From contig JAKSZU010000005.1 of the NCBI GenBank assembly GCA_026018925.1, positions 88,222,886 to 88,286,885 on the forward strand: DNA of 64,000 nt, given 5' to 3'. Below are positions 1-11,229 of the stretch, in pieces. Source of the stretch: Tupaia tana (taxonomy: Eukaryota; Chordata; Mammalia; Scandentia; Tupaiidae). Under the pieces are notes generated by a model. The model was not told the origin of the DNA and made no database searches. It saw only the letters and a list, made by a program, of their open reading frames with translations. How positions within the stretch are numbered: the first letter of the stretch is position 1; each line of letters opens with the position of its first letter. The translations under genes were made by a program, and so were the position numbers.

Positions 1-49
1 AGTAAGATATACATAGCATGATATAAAAAGTAAAATTCTTTTCTTCCTT

Positions 50-327
50 TTTTTTAAAGAGATTTTTGCCTGGAGGTGTGTGCGCCTGGGGGGTGTGGTG
101 GGGGGCAGGAAGAGGGAGGGAAGAGTGAGAGAAGGGAGGGAAAGTGAGAAATCACCCTCCAGGAGGATGGCCAAGCCTCAATTGCTTCTCCTCCATTCTC
201 CTACTGGGATCTTGGCACTCATGCACACTTACCTGGTGTGATTTTGAAGCTACTGGGTGTGGAACTTGAATCATGGTTGGCCATGTGGAAGTTCAGTGAT
301 GTAACTGCTATCCCATCTGCTGGTCCC
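50..327 (-). repeat. SINE family A, diverged
   Basis: On the minus strand the element begins with GGGACCAGCAGATGG at 327 and runs through a body related to the family consensus to a T-rich stretch (its A tail) near 50. Most CpGs of the consensus have decayed, so this is an old copy. No clean TSD was seen. Confidence 0.82.
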
Positions 328-590
328 TTAAATGACAAAATTCTTAAATAAAATTTTCATATGTAACAGGAAAGGTAAAACATAATACATAGCATTAAAC
401 TTACAAATACTATATTGTCATTGAGACATATCCATAAATAATAAGAAAGATTTTGAACCTAAATTAAACATTTTTGGTGGTTTCCATTCTACAGCTATTT
501 CTCATATTTATTATTTTATTTGAGATGAAACTATATCCCCTGCTAACTTTTGTTATCATACCAACTCAAGCAAGTTCTCTAAAAAATTTT
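328..590. other. AT-rich spacer, nothing recognised
   Basis: AT-rich DNA with no repeat, gene or RNA signal that I can recognise. Confidence 0.5.
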
Positions 591-712
591 AGTTCCATGA
601 GGACAGTAAATGTTACCTACTCTGTTTATTGCTAAGTGGCCAGAAACACATAGTGTCAGGCACAAAGTTGAAACTCAAGACAATCTAGCTTAATGATCAA
701 ATGAATTAATAA
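590..712 (+). repeat. L2-like 3' end fragment
   Basis: The order of words (TTCCATGAGGACAG, then TGTTTATTGCT, then GTGTCAGGCACA, then an ATGAATTAAT end) follows the conserved 3' end of ancient L2 LINEs. The match is recalled rather than searched and the copy is strongly diverged. Confidence 0.5.
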
Positions 713-876
713 CATACATCTTACACCATACAGAACTTAAAGACTGCACATAAGTTCCACATTCCATGAAAGTTGGAGTTATATATTTTACAATTAGACA
801 ATAGTCCAGTTACAATAAAGGAATTTGCATGTTTTTCCACTAGAATGCACATAAAACCTATTTTCAATGACCAGCA

Positions 877-878
<2 letters not shown>

Positions 879-924
<46 letters not shown>

Positions 925-925
925 T

Positions 926-956
<31 letters not shown>

Positions 957-957
957 G

Positions 958-1008
<51 letters not shown>

Positions 1009-1010
1009 CT
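879..1010. repeat. (TA)n/(CA)n compound microsatellite
   Basis: Blocks of TA, CA, TA and TA dinucleotides alternate over about 130 bp. Reading frames of Tyr-Ile or Thr-His repeats across it are artefacts. The TA blocks are long enough to be hypervariable. Confidence 0.97.
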
Positions 1011-1099
1011 TGCATGAGGACATTCCTTGACTGCCTGAGCTTTCTTTTTCTATTTTTGCACCTCATTAGTTGTGCCAAAGGATTAATCCCTCTACATGA

Positions 1100-1680
1100 T
1101 TATAAGTAGTGAGGTCATGTCCCACTGAACGGCAAAGCAATTGGCTCATGTGCTTCTGGTTGGGGCTGAAGAAAATCTCCATTGGGTTACCAGTGAAACT
1201 CAATTGGAAGCTGTCCACTGGGGTGCTTAGAAATTTGCTAAAATTAACCAATGGTAGTAACGACAGTCACTGAAAGGCTTCTTACTAGTAACTGTAGAAA
1301 CTTGATGGAGGACATTCACTCCTGCAGACGGATGACAAAGAATCTGCCCATCAGCAAGAAAACTTTCTTCCCAGTAGCCACATTCTCTAGCAAGAATGTT
1401 AACACTTCACAACCTGAAAAAGAGGCTCTTTCCCCTTTCAATGATTCTTTCAACACTATCTTCAGACCAGGTAGCACTTATCCAACTGTCAAGAGAGATG
1501 TTTATGAGGTAGAATTCCAATGTCATGAAGAAGAATATATATTTGGAACTAGGAGCCAATCAATTGATAATTAGGTCAGGCTACAATTTAGGCTACTCAG
1601 TTTCCATTTGCACATTAATATACCCTTATATCTTCCATAGATATTTGGAGCAGGGGCTTTTACATTTGTTTTCTACTTGG
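1100..1680. other. Unassigned DNA with a 107-codon open frame
   Basis: This segment is not an obvious copy of any repeat listed here. A plus-strand open frame of 107 codons lies at 1251-1574 with mixed amino-acid composition and no recognisable domain, splice context or promoter. It could be chance or a relic of an old repeat or retrocopy. I do not call it a gene. Confidence 0.3.
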
Positions 1681-1684
1681 ATAG

Positions 1685-1902
1685 AATGTATGTGTGTATC
1701 TACATAAACAGAGACATACATGTATATGCATATATAGATAGATAGATAGATACACACATGCATACATACAAGTGTGTATATCTATATATACACAGATACA
1801 TATGTGTATGCCCATATACATAGATACACACATACATACATACATGAATGTATATCTATATATACACAGAGACATAAATACACACACAAACACACATGCA
1901 CA
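1685..1902. repeat. Compound CATA/TAGA/CA microsatellite
   Basis: Interspersed runs of TAGA (1734-1751), CATA and CA units make a degenerate low-complexity tract of about 200 bp. Confidence 0.93.
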
Positions 1903-1964
1903 CACAAATAGGACTTCAAAAAATGTGTAGAAAGATAAAGTATGATTTTATTTTGGTGTCAAAA

Positions 1965-2025
1965 ATGTTTGAAATTTATGTATAGCTTCTTCATGACACA
2001 CATTTTCTATGAAATTTTTGAAGAC
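1965..2025 (+). repeat. Fragment of an unnamed repeat shared with 13583
   Basis: The word CATGACACACATTTTCTATG at 1993 closely matches CATGATACACATTTTCCACG at 13583, and both continue with a related TTTTTGA stretch. The family was not named with confidence. Confidence 0.45.
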
Positions 2026-2028
2026 TCT

Positions 2029-2046
2029 GTGTGTGTGTGTGTGTGA
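2029..2046. repeat. (TG)n microsatellite
   Basis: A short run of TG dinucleotides at the edge of a shared repeat fragment. Confidence 0.9.
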
Positions 2047-2079
2047 GTACACACTCACTGCTCAGTATTACAAGAAGCT

Positions 2080-2410
2080 GTTCTGAATCCCCTACAGATA
2101 CCCAAAATTGCAGATTCTGTCTCTAATATAAACTTCTGTAGTATTTGCATGGCCTGTGCACAACCCCTAGTATACTTCAAATCATCTGTAGCTTACTTAC
2201 AATATTAATATAATTTAAGTGCTATAAAAATAGTTATTGTACTGCACTATTTAGGAGAAAATAAAAAGGAAAAAGACCAAAGATGTTCAGCACAAACACA
2301 ACCATTATAAGCCTAACTACATTGTATAAGTCAGCAGTAATAGAACATTTTTCACCCGCAATCGGTTAAATCCAGGATGCAGAACTTGAGGATACAAAAG
2401 GCCAAATGTA
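2080..2410 (+). mobile_element. Tigger-type DNA transposon, non-autonomous copy 1
   Basis: The segment shares an ordered series of words with copies at 14935 and 33050: CAGATACCCAAAATTGCAGA, GTAGTATTTGCAT, ACTTCAAATCATCT, TTGTACTGCACTATTTAG, then GGTTAAATCCAGGATGCAGAA. The pattern matches the short Tc1/mariner (Tigger) derivatives common in eutherians. It has no transposase coding capacity. Confidence 0.72.
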
Positions 2411-3340
2411 CATATAATTTCTCTGTCTTTAGTAGGAATTTCAGAGGCTAACTTAAGACAGTAATTTGAATGAATTTATTTAGGCATTGAGCCAGAGAAA
2501 TATTGTTATGGGTATGGAGAAGTAGGCATGGTAAAGGTAGGCAGGCAATTCAAGATGCATTACTAAGCAATTACCATTGTGAATAACAGCTTAATACTAA
2601 TAGAAGGCTCTGGGAGGAAATGAAGAGGACATCCTATAGAATTATTTCATATAATTCTGTGAGATTCAGATTCAGACTGTGAATTCCTTTGTTGGAATTC
2701 AACTAAAGGAATCTAAGGTAGACATGTGCACAGTAACTCATTTGTAGTCTAACAGCAATGCACAGGGATTTGGAAACATTTTCACAAAAAGTAGACTTTT
2801 TATAATAATATGATTAGGAGGACAAAAATATATTGTTTTTGAAAAGTAGGCATATATTTTCTTTATTAGGGAAAAACACAGGTATTGAAACCTTGTAAAC
2901 ACAAACAGTACTAAACAAAATTTGTTCTATAAATGCTCTTTTCAAATACAAAAGCAAATTAAAAAAAACATGTAAGTAACTGACATTATTTATGAAAAGA
3001 AAATTGATTTAACTTTTATTTTTCTAGAATAATTTCCTTAGAGGTAAAGAAGTCTATTATGGCAAAAGGATGTATTTCCATTTCTGAGACTAAATACAAG
3101 TGATAAACACAACCTAATTTATGAGTTTTAACAGAGCTATCAGAAAATGAAAACACATACACATACTATGAGAATAAATTAACTTTTAAGACAAAAGTAT
3201 GTGTCCTGAACTCAGGAACATAAAAGTCTTAAGATTTAAACTTTTACTGTATGAGTTAATCAACCTCGACCTGTGGGTTCTGGTTTATGACTACCATTAT
3301 TAAATGATACTGGCAAAAATTAAGTTTTGACATAAAATTG
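2411..3340. other. AT-rich spacer, nothing recognised
   Basis: About 930 bp of AT-rich sequence with no repeat or gene signal that I can support. Confidence 0.5.
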
Positions 3341-3342
3341 AT

Positions 3343-3367
3343 ATTATTATTATTATTATTATTATTA
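3343..3367. repeat. (ATT)n microsatellite
   Basis: Trinucleotide run immediately before the TSD of the following SINE. Confidence 0.95.
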
Positions 3368-3382
3368 AGAGTAATCAGCTTT

Positions 3383-3530
3383 GCGGGCTGGCAAGTGGCA
3401 CGGTGGTTGAGGGAACTAGACTTCCACATGGCCAACCACAGTTCAAGTCCCGTACCTGGCGGCCAACTTTCTCACTTTTTCTTTCTCTCTATCTGTCCCT
3501 CTCTGGTCAAATTAAAATGAAACAAATGAA
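3383..3530 (+). repeat. SINE, short form (head plus CT tail)
   Basis: The head GCTGGCAAGTGGCACGGTGG, B-box-like GTTCAAGTCCC and CT-rich tail ending TCTGGTCAAATTAAAAT mark the short form. It lacks the GC-rich body of family A. The 13-bp TSD AGTAATCAGCTTT lies at 3370-3382. Its partner is found only beyond the next SINE, at 3791-3803. Confidence 0.85.
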
Positions 3531-3549
3531 TAAAATAATTATAAAAGAA

Positions 3550-3789
3550 AAGAGATTTTTGCTATAGAGCATTTGTATTTGCTGGAGAGACAGACAGACA
3601 GAAAGCAAGGAATCACCCCTAGAGGGGATGGCCACGCCACAATCCCTTCTCATCCATTCTCCTCTTGAGATTTTGGGCACGCATGCACATGTGCCTGATG
3701 TGAATTTTATGCTGCTGTATCTGAGACTCGAACAGTAGTTGACTATGTGGGAGTTCAGTGATGTAAACTTTACGCCATTTGCTGACCCC
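3550..3789 (-). repeat. SINE family A, diverged
   Basis: Minus-strand copy abutting the tail of the short SINE. It sits inside the TSD of that older element, so it inserted later, into or beside its A-rich tail. Confidence 0.85.
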
Positions 3790-4017
3790 TAGTAATCAGC
3801 TTTTTCAATAAATCCATAGGAAAAAAGCTGAGAATAAGTGTAGTTAAAAGGATTCTAAAAACTATAAATTTTGACAACACCGTAGTGACCATATCAATAA
3901 AGTAAGGTAAAAGATAAATCGATCAAAATTGATGTAATAACGTGTGTTAATTTCTGTATCCCTCGCATAACATAGATAAATATTTTTTTAAACATGATTT
4001 TTAAAAAAGGTAGTATT

Positions 4018-4285
4018 GGGAACCAGCAGTTAGCGTAATGGCTATGTCGCTGGACTCCCGCGTAGTCGACTGCGGTTCGCGTCCCGGACCCGGTGGCTTA
4101 AAACTCACGCCGGGCGCGTGTGCGTGCGTGCCCAAGATCCCAAGAGGAGAATGGAGGAGAAGGGATTGTGGCGTGACCATCCCCCCTGGGGGGTGATTTC
4201 TCGCTTTCTGTCTCTCTGTCTCTCTCTGTCTGTCTGGTGAGCGCACGCGCCCTATAGCGAAAAACCTCTCAAAAAAAAAAAAAAA
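4018..4285 (+). repeat. SINE family A, young full-length copy
   Basis: Full-length copy with A box TTAGCGTAATGG, intact body and an A run. A 15-bp TSD (AAAAAAGGTAGTATT) flanks it at 4003-4017 and again at about 4280-4294. CpGs are largely preserved, so insertion is recent. Confidence 0.95.
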
Positions 4286-4292
4286 GGTAGTA

Positions 4293-4316
4293 TTTATTTA
4301 TTTATTTATTTATTTT
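4293..4316. repeat. (TTTA)n microsatellite
   Basis: Tetranucleotide run between two SINEs of opposite orientation. Confidence 0.9.
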
Positions 4317-4557
4317 AGTTTTTTGCTATAGGGTGCATATGCTCACCAGAGAGAGACAGAGAGAAATCACTGCCCCATCACCCCTCCAGGGGAGATGCCC
4401 ACACTTCAATCCCTTCTTCTCTATCTTTCTCTTAGGATTCTAAGCATGTACACTCACACATCCAGCATATATTTCAAGCTTTTGGTTCTGAGACTCCAAC
4501 CGTGGAGTCAGCCATGTGGGATCCAGCACCTTAATGAATACACCACTTACTGACCCC
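4317..4557 (-). repeat. SINE family A, diverged
   Basis: Minus-strand copy with a degraded head near 4557. Its GC body is reduced to words such as CCCCTCCAGGGGAGATG. Confidence 0.85.
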
Positions 4558-4931
4558 CCCCAAAAAAAAGATCATTTTAAGCTTACTACTGATATTTCAA
4601 TATTTAAAATCCTCAAACAGAAATGGCAATTAACTTTTACAGGATTATTGAATAAATATTCAAGTCATCTTCCTTCTATCAAAACAGTAATTCTGGATTA
4701 ATTAAGGTAGTGATTGATTAGAGAACTATTGTACTAAATATCTAGATGAACCCTTTAAGATAAAACAATTAAATATGCTAATCTTAAAAATACAATATCA
4801 GTGAATTCTCTAAAATTTAAGATGTTCTCAGACTAAATATAATAGAAGTTGGGAAATGAGAGAAGGAAAAAAATAATTAAAGAAGTTTTTGGCCATAAGG
4901 TCTTTGTATAATTATTATTATTATTATTATT

Positions 4932-5183
4932 TGGAGAGGTTTTTGCTATAGGGCACCTGCGCTCACCAGACAGACAGAGAGAGACAGAGAGATAGAAAAT
5001 GAGAAATCACCCCCCAGGGGGGATGGCCATGCCGCAATCCCTTCTCCTCCATTCTCCTCTTGGGATCTTGGGCACGCACGCACACGTGCCCGGCGTGAGT
5101 TTAAGCCACCGGGTCCGGGACTCAAACCACAGTCGACTATGTGGGAGTCCAGCGACATAGCCATTACACTAACTGCTGGTCCC
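4932..5183 (-). repeat. SINE family A, full length
   Basis: The head ends at 5183 on the minus strand. The 12-bp TSD TGTATAATTATT lies at 4905-4916 and 5185-5196. The (ATT)n tract after the first TSD copy represents the tail region. Confidence 0.93.
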
Positions 5184-5199
5184 ATGTATAATTATTTTT

Positions 5200-6500
5200 T
5201 AAAAAAATGATCAGGGATTCAGTTTTAACCAACTCCTAAAGTATAGGGTACAGAAAATAAAATCCCATTTGGGGGCCATGTGTAAGTTTAATAAATTAAA
5301 TTACACCTGTACAAATATTTGTAGATTAAGGATAAACATGAAATACTATACAAATGCTTCCCACCACCTTTGGAAATTAAGGAAAGTTACCATGAGCTTG
5401 ATGAAAACATATGAGAAAAATAAGTATAATTATAAGACGTCTTCATATAGCTTTTAGTGGTTTAAAGTTATAAAACCAAAAAAATGAAAATTGAACCTTG
5501 AGAGAGGCATTATTTAATCATATTACACAATGATGGGTTTTTTATGGAGGCCCTTACTTTCTGTCAGACTCAAATTAATATCAAAAATAAATTTCTAATT
5601 AAATTTAACAACTCACTATAAAAAGTTATTAAGCACACCAAGAAAGGCGTTGTCATGAGTATAAAAACACCGGAAGGAGCTCTCCAAAGATTTGGATATT
5701 GGGATTTTAGGTAAAACAATACATGTTTTTAAATATAAGAGAAATGGAGACTGTACTGTAGACTAGTCAGACTTGGAAAAAGAATTATATAAAACCTTTA
5801 GAAATAAAACAGTAAATAATTCAAATCATAAAGCAATGCACAGACCTTGTGGCAGTTTAACTATGGTTGATGAGAGAATTAATGAATGGCTAATTGAAGA
5901 AGTATTTATACAAGAGAACACAGACATTAAAGAAATGAAAACAAGATACAAAAACTGAAGAGATATAGAGATTATTTGTCATATATGTGATATAAGTGTA
6001 ATTGAAATTCTTGGAAGAAAGAAAGAAAAATATGGACTTAGTCTTTATTGTAAAATTAACACTGGAAACATTTCTAGAAATCATGAAAGACTCCAATCAA
6101 AGCATTCAAGTGAAGAAAACAAATTAAGGTAAATAAAAAGAAATCTAAGAGCTGTTTTAAATATATGCATTTAATAAAACTAAGTTATTATTAAGTTTTA
6201 TTAATATTAATATTTATTTTGTATCTGTAGAAATGCAATGTGTAATAGCTTTATTCATATTTAATCTGCATTTTAATATTTATATTTATTTTATATGCTG
6301 TACTTGTTTTTTATATGCTTTATATATATTTATATTATGTTTCTATATTATATTGTTATGTGTATTTCATATAATATGTAATAATGTAAGTACATAAATA
6401 TATTTCTATAGTATAAGACTATATTGTAGTAATCATAACATACTACATATTAACTTAATATTGCATACTAGGTTTCTCTATATTTCACTTTTATACTTCT
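5200..6500. other. AT-rich spacer, nothing recognised
   Basis: AT-rich DNA with only short chance open frames. The stretch from 6180 to 6460 is particularly rich in TTTATA-like words. No repeat family was recognised. Confidence 0.5.
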
Positions 6501-6519
6501 TTGACATATATCTAATGTC

Positions 6520-6523
<4 letters not shown>

Positions 6524-6552
<29 letters not shown>

Positions 6553-6803
6553 GGAGAGGTTTTTGCTACAGGGCGCGTGCGCTCGCCAGACAGACAGAGA
6601 GAGACAGAGAGATAGGAAGCAGGAAATCACCCCCCAGGGGGGATGGCCACACCGCAATCCCTTCTCCTCCATTCTCCTCTCGGGATCTTGGGCACGCACG
6701 CACACGCGCCCGGCGTGAGTTCAAGCCGCCGGGTCCGGGACTCAAACCGCGGTCGACTACGTGGGAGTCCAGCAACATAGCCATTACACTAACTGCTGGT
6801 CCC
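6524..6803 (-). repeat. SINE family A, young full-length copy
   Basis: A long T run (the A tail) is followed by a CpG-rich body and a complete head. ATGTCTGTATTTTTT-like TSDs flank it at about 6515 and 6804. Confidence 0.95.
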
Positions 6804-6863
6804 ATGTCTGTATTTTTTTATATTATCCTAAATGTAAACATTTGGTATTAAGAATAGAATGGA

Positions 6864-7128
6864 GGGACCAGCAGTTAGCGTAATGTCTATGTCACTGGAC
6901 TCCCGTGTAGTCAACGCGGTTCGTGTCCCGGACCCAGTGGCTTAAAACTCACGCCGGGCACGTGTGCATGCGTGCTCAAGATTCCAAGAGGAGAATGGAG
7001 GAGAAGGGATTGCGGCATGGCCGTCCCCCCTGGGGGGTGATTTTTCGCTTTCTGTCTCTCTGTCTCTCTCTGTCTGTCTGGCGAGCACACGTGCCCTATA
7101 GCGAAAACCTCTCCAAAAAAAAAAAAAA
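6864..7128 (+). repeat. SINE family A, full length
   Basis: Begins GGGACCAGCAGTTAGCG. The TSD AAGAATAGAATGGA is present before the head and after the A run near 7130. It lies only 60 bp from the oppositely oriented 6524 copy, so together they could form a hairpin in RNA. Confidence 0.95.
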
Positions 7129-7214
7129 AAGAATAGAATGGATAATTATTTACTCAGCAAAAAAATTATGCTGGTTCTCCTTATTCTAATGTTCACTTTT
7201 CAAAATGAAAAACA

Positions 7215-7500
7215 GGGAGCAACAGTTAGCATAATGACTATGTCGCTGGACTACCATGTAGTCAACCATGGTTTGAGTCTCGGACCCGGTGGCTTAGACT
7301 CATGCTGGGTGCGTCTGCGTGCATGCTGAAGATCCTGAGAGGAGAATGGAGGAGAAGGGATTGCGGCGTGGCCATGTCCCCTGGTGGGTGATTTCTCGCT
7401 TTCTGTCTCTCTGTCTCTCTGTCTCTCTCTGTCTTTCTGACAAGTGCACGTACTTTGTAGCAAAAAAACACTCAAAGAAAAAAAAAAGAAAAAAAGAAAA
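7215..7500 (+). repeat. SINE family A, full length
   Basis: The head is altered to GGGAGCAACAGTTAGC and the body is moderately diverged. It ends in a mixed A/G tail. Confidence 0.9.
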
Positions 7501-8400
7501 ACCGATGAGATGTTAGTCTACCTACACTGGAGTTTATACAGTAGGCAAAGAATCCAAATTATGAATCAAAGTGTTTATGTAAGAGAGACACTTGTGTTCC
7601 CCACCATTACCACATAAGAAATGGGCTAGGAACCTCTTGCTTTCTACAGAACAAATTCTCCTTGAGCATACATGGGAGAAAGATTTTTTTTGGCCTTACC
7701 ATTTAGAATGTAAATAGATGCATTTTAGTAGACATGAGACCACTGTCTCTAGCCTTACAACCAAGAGATATCTCACTGTTTCTAGTTATACCTGCACTTG
7801 AAACATGAATCCCTATATAGATTGGCATAAATGTTTCTTGATCTCTATTTAGTCATATTTAATTTCTGTAAAAGATTTCTCAGAAAGTCTTAACTGCAGA
7901 AATGTTTTATCTACAGTCACACAGTAGTACAGCTTCAGCACATAACATTTCAGAAAAAAGTTTTAACAGACAGAAAGAGAGAGGTTGTGGGAGAGAAAGA
8001 GAGACAGAAGAAGAATGGAAAGAAGAGAGAGAAGGCAGGAAGAGAAAAAGGAGAAAAAATAAATGAACAAATAAATTAAGTTGGAAATTGAGAAACATTT
8101 TGAAACACTGGCCCCAAAATAATTCATAATGGAAGTGAAACTGCACATCAGCATTGAATGTGTATTAAACTACCGGGAGAAAATAAGTATTATGTTTAGA
8201 CTAGCTGGAATGAAAAACACTAAACATTGTTTGCCAATGGCCATCTCAAGAAGTGAGTAAAAATAAAACACAATAAATCTAAAGGCACTAGAATGTTATG
8301 AGGGAAATTATACAGCAATTTAGAATAGAAAACAAAAGAGAATACAGCACAGATAGTAAACTCAAGGAAACCTTTTCCTCTAGAAATTAGAAATTCTAGA
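7500..8400. other. Spacer with a purine-rich (GA) tract
   Basis: Mostly unassigned. A purine-rich tract of GAGA and GGAGAA words spans about 7966-8060. Confidence 0.5.
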
Positions 8401-8409
8401 CTTACAGAA

Positions 8410-10770
8410 CCTCAAAAGGTAAGGACCAGAAACTCAAAAATCCCTGAGTATGTTGTCACAATTATTGTAAGAAGGTTCACTTTTACTCCCATACCTTAGT
8501 TTTGCCATCCACCTGAGAATAAAGCACCATAGAGTGATAACTAATATAAGTACACATGTTCTCCAGAAAGGAAACTTTATTCTTGAACTATCATTTGAAT
8601 TTGCAAATTCAGATACTATTTTCAAACGTAATTGTATCCTATTATCATGCTATCAGAATGGTGTTGTTCTATCAATCACTTTCTGTGTGGTATAATACAT
8701 AAAAAGACATGAATTCCGTTTCATGGTCATATGTCACAATTACTTCACTATTTAATGAGTCTCTTGCTTTGAAATGATGTTAAGCAGTATTTCATATTGA
8801 TGGATCAAATGCACTGTAAGCTTTCGGCTAGTAGTGCCAGCAGGAAAAGTAAATCCTTGTCTGCAATATGTGTATTGATTCCAGCTGAGATAAATCACTG
8901 TCCCTTCTGTGTTGGAAGGAATCGGACACAATCAACTTGCCAATAAGTGTCTAGGTGGGTTCTTCAAGAGTTGTTGTTCATTGTTGGCAGATTGGACTCT
9001 GGCATCACCAGCACCTAGATCCACCTTCGTGAAAAGGATTCTAACCTTTTAGAACCATGGATTGCCTGAGATCCAGGTCACCATAGCTACTCTATTCATC
9101 TGAGATAATGAACATCAGATGACTGAGACTGATTGATATGAACAGACTGAGTCCTTCAGCTTTTTCATTATTTAGTACCTTTTCCATAATAGGTCATCTT
9201 TGGTGTAAATTCACATGGATACGAAGTTCTCACACTGTGCCCTCAGTGTTAAGTCTATCTGCAAAAGTTTTACAAACCTTATACCTTAGCTTTTAATCTG
9301 TCTCTTTAATATCTCCTGACCAAGTGACTAAGCATTTTGCTGCTATCCTCACATTTCTGACCATAGGCCTTCTCTTTGTCTATCTGTAATTGATGAATAA
9401 GTGCACTCCCCAGTGCTCTGCCCAGTGGGATGGATATCTTTGTCTCATTTCTGTTTCAGACTGTAGTTTTGTCGAGAAAGCCATGATGGCGTTTTTCTGT
9501 TTTTCTATGCAAAAATGTGTCACGACTTTTCTGACAATCCAATATTTCAGCCTCACAATACCTCTGAGCAGGTCTGTAGTGCAATATCATATATGAGGTG
9601 CGTATTCACTATGAGAAGTGCTAATTCCCCAGAGAATCATACTCCTCTTCTTTCAGCTCACTATAAGAGAATGTGGTATGCCAATACATCATTGTAACTA
9701 TGTTTAGTTGATATGTTAATGGGGTTCAAGTTTGTGGACCTTACTTGTGCCCTCAGGACCTGATTGTGCTGGATCTAGCACTTACTGTTTTAATATCAAA
9801 GAGGAGTTCCATTGTGCTGGCATATTATGGCATTGTGAGTCAAGAGAACCGACCTCGTGACCGCCAGTCCTAGCTCTATGATCATTTGCTGTTTCAGGAT
9901 CAGATATCCAATATCTACCAAGGCCCAGTAACTCTCCAGGAACTCTCTTTACAACAGCATCAGTTCAGGACCATGCAATGTGAGTGTCGCCGTGGAATGG
10001 TCCTATAATCAGCCCCAGTCTACAGATCCCAATTACCTCTGAGCTTCTCAGCAACGCTAATACTCCCCTCACCAGTGTGTTCCTTTTCATTCAGTAGCAT
10101 CCCTCAGGCTCTCCTTCTAAATGCACATACTGATGCTCTGGCAGATGCATATTTGATATGGCACACTCACTTCTCTAAGGTTGTTTTACAGCTTCTCTAT
10201 CTGCCATGCCAAGGGATCAATGTGAGACCAAGTATTTCTTTTTTATTTAATCGGGGTCATTCTTTTTCCTGCTTTCAAGAATTGATAAATAGTAGTATAG
10301 TAGTCCTTGCTAGGATTTTATATCACATTCCTCTGAGCAGTGATCCCTTTTTAAATAACACTCCATTCCAAGTGTATTTCACTGTATTTGATTCCACTGG
10401 ATCCTGATAGTCCCCTGACTCCCACAGGCGTTTTCCGTTAGCACCAGGTTCGTGGAGTTCCTTTTCTCCCTTGGAAAGTCCAACATCTTCCTGATATGCT
10501 ATTGTAATGTGAATTGATCATAGTTACTGGGATGACAACTGGAGAGTAGGGAGGTTAGGGAAGCTTCCGAGGAGAACACATATGAACATTCAAGACAAAG
10601 TCTTTGTCGAACTGGGGATGTGATGGGGAGTATTTCTTTATGCACTAAGAGTGTGAGATCATGGGTATCATCTCCGGTCTCAGGGTCCCACTCTTTTCAA
10701 CTAGAGACTGACTTACTAAAAATTCAACCTGCACTTACACTTTCCTACTCATATAATTAATTCCTAGGCT
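8410..10770 (-). mobile_element. ERVL-type endogenous retrovirus internal remnant, antisense
   Basis: Translated from the reverse complement, parts of 8430-9060 keep the order of an ERVL integrase region, but stops and frameshifts are frequent and no long frame survives. The rest, up to about 10770, continues as decayed internal sequence, with less certainty. No LTR was delimited at either end. A plus-strand open frame of 110 codons at 10075-10407 lies antisense to it and is best read as chance. The identification is by recalled family pattern, not by search. Confidence 0.6.
9469..9537. mobile_element. Palindromic MITE-like element, copy 1
   Basis: A 69-bp inverted repeat. The left arm begins TTGTCGAGAAAGCC, the right arm ends GACTTTTCTGACAA, and a short loop lies between them. 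The same element occurs at 43454 and, in reverse, at 58758. Here it lies inside the antisense ERVL remnant. Confidence 0.65.
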
Positions 10771-10861
10771 TAAGCTTAATTTATTTACATTGCCTTCTGT
10801 CTAATGGAGTTCAATATTTCATTAAATGCATCAAAAAAACCCTCAGACTTTCCTATTTGGG

Positions 10862-11012
10862 TTTAATCTGGAAGAGATAGAGAAGTGGAAGAGATGGGAC
10901 TGTGGAGTGAACATCCTCCTGGAGGGTGTTTTCTCACTTTTTGTCTCACTTCTTGTCTGTGTCTTTCTTTTTCTGGTAAGTGCACAGGCCTTTAGGAAAT
11001 TAAAATAAATTA
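10862..11012 (+). repeat. SINE family A, 5'-truncated
   Basis: Only the 3' half is present: GGAAGAGATGGGACTGTGG, the TCCTCCTGGAGGG block, the CT-rich part and an A-rich end. The tRNA-like head is missing. Confidence 0.75.
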
Positions 11013-11066
11013 ATAAATAATCTCTTCTTCTTAGGCCTAAGAAAGTCCATGTTTGAAAGTTCTTCA

Positions 11067-11226
11067 GGGGACAGCAAGTGGCATGGTAGTTAAGGCTCTG
11101 GCCTCTCACATGGTCAACTGTGGTTCAAGTCCCAGACCTGGTGGCTTGCTTTTTCAATTTCTCTCTCTCTCTCACACTCTCTCTGGTAGCTCATGTGCCC
11201 TTTGGCAAATTAAAAAAAAAAAAAAT
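11067..11226 (+). repeat. SINE, short form
   Basis: GGGGACAGCAAGTGGCATGG head, GTTCAAGTCCC B-box-like motif, CT tail and A run. Flanking words GTTCTTCA and CTTCTTCAG may be remnants of a TSD. Confidence 0.85.
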
Positions 11227-11229
11227 TAA

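Noticed and set aside
721-1109. Open frames rich in Tyr-Ile, Thr-His or Cys-Val repeats
   Set aside because: Direct translations of (TA)n and (CA)n microsatellites.
7966-8060. Purine-rich GA tract as a regulatory element
   Set aside because: Simple low-complexity purine sequence with no further signal.
10075-10407. 110-codon plus-strand frame
   Set aside because: Antisense to a decayed ERVL internal region, with no domain recognised. Best read as chance.
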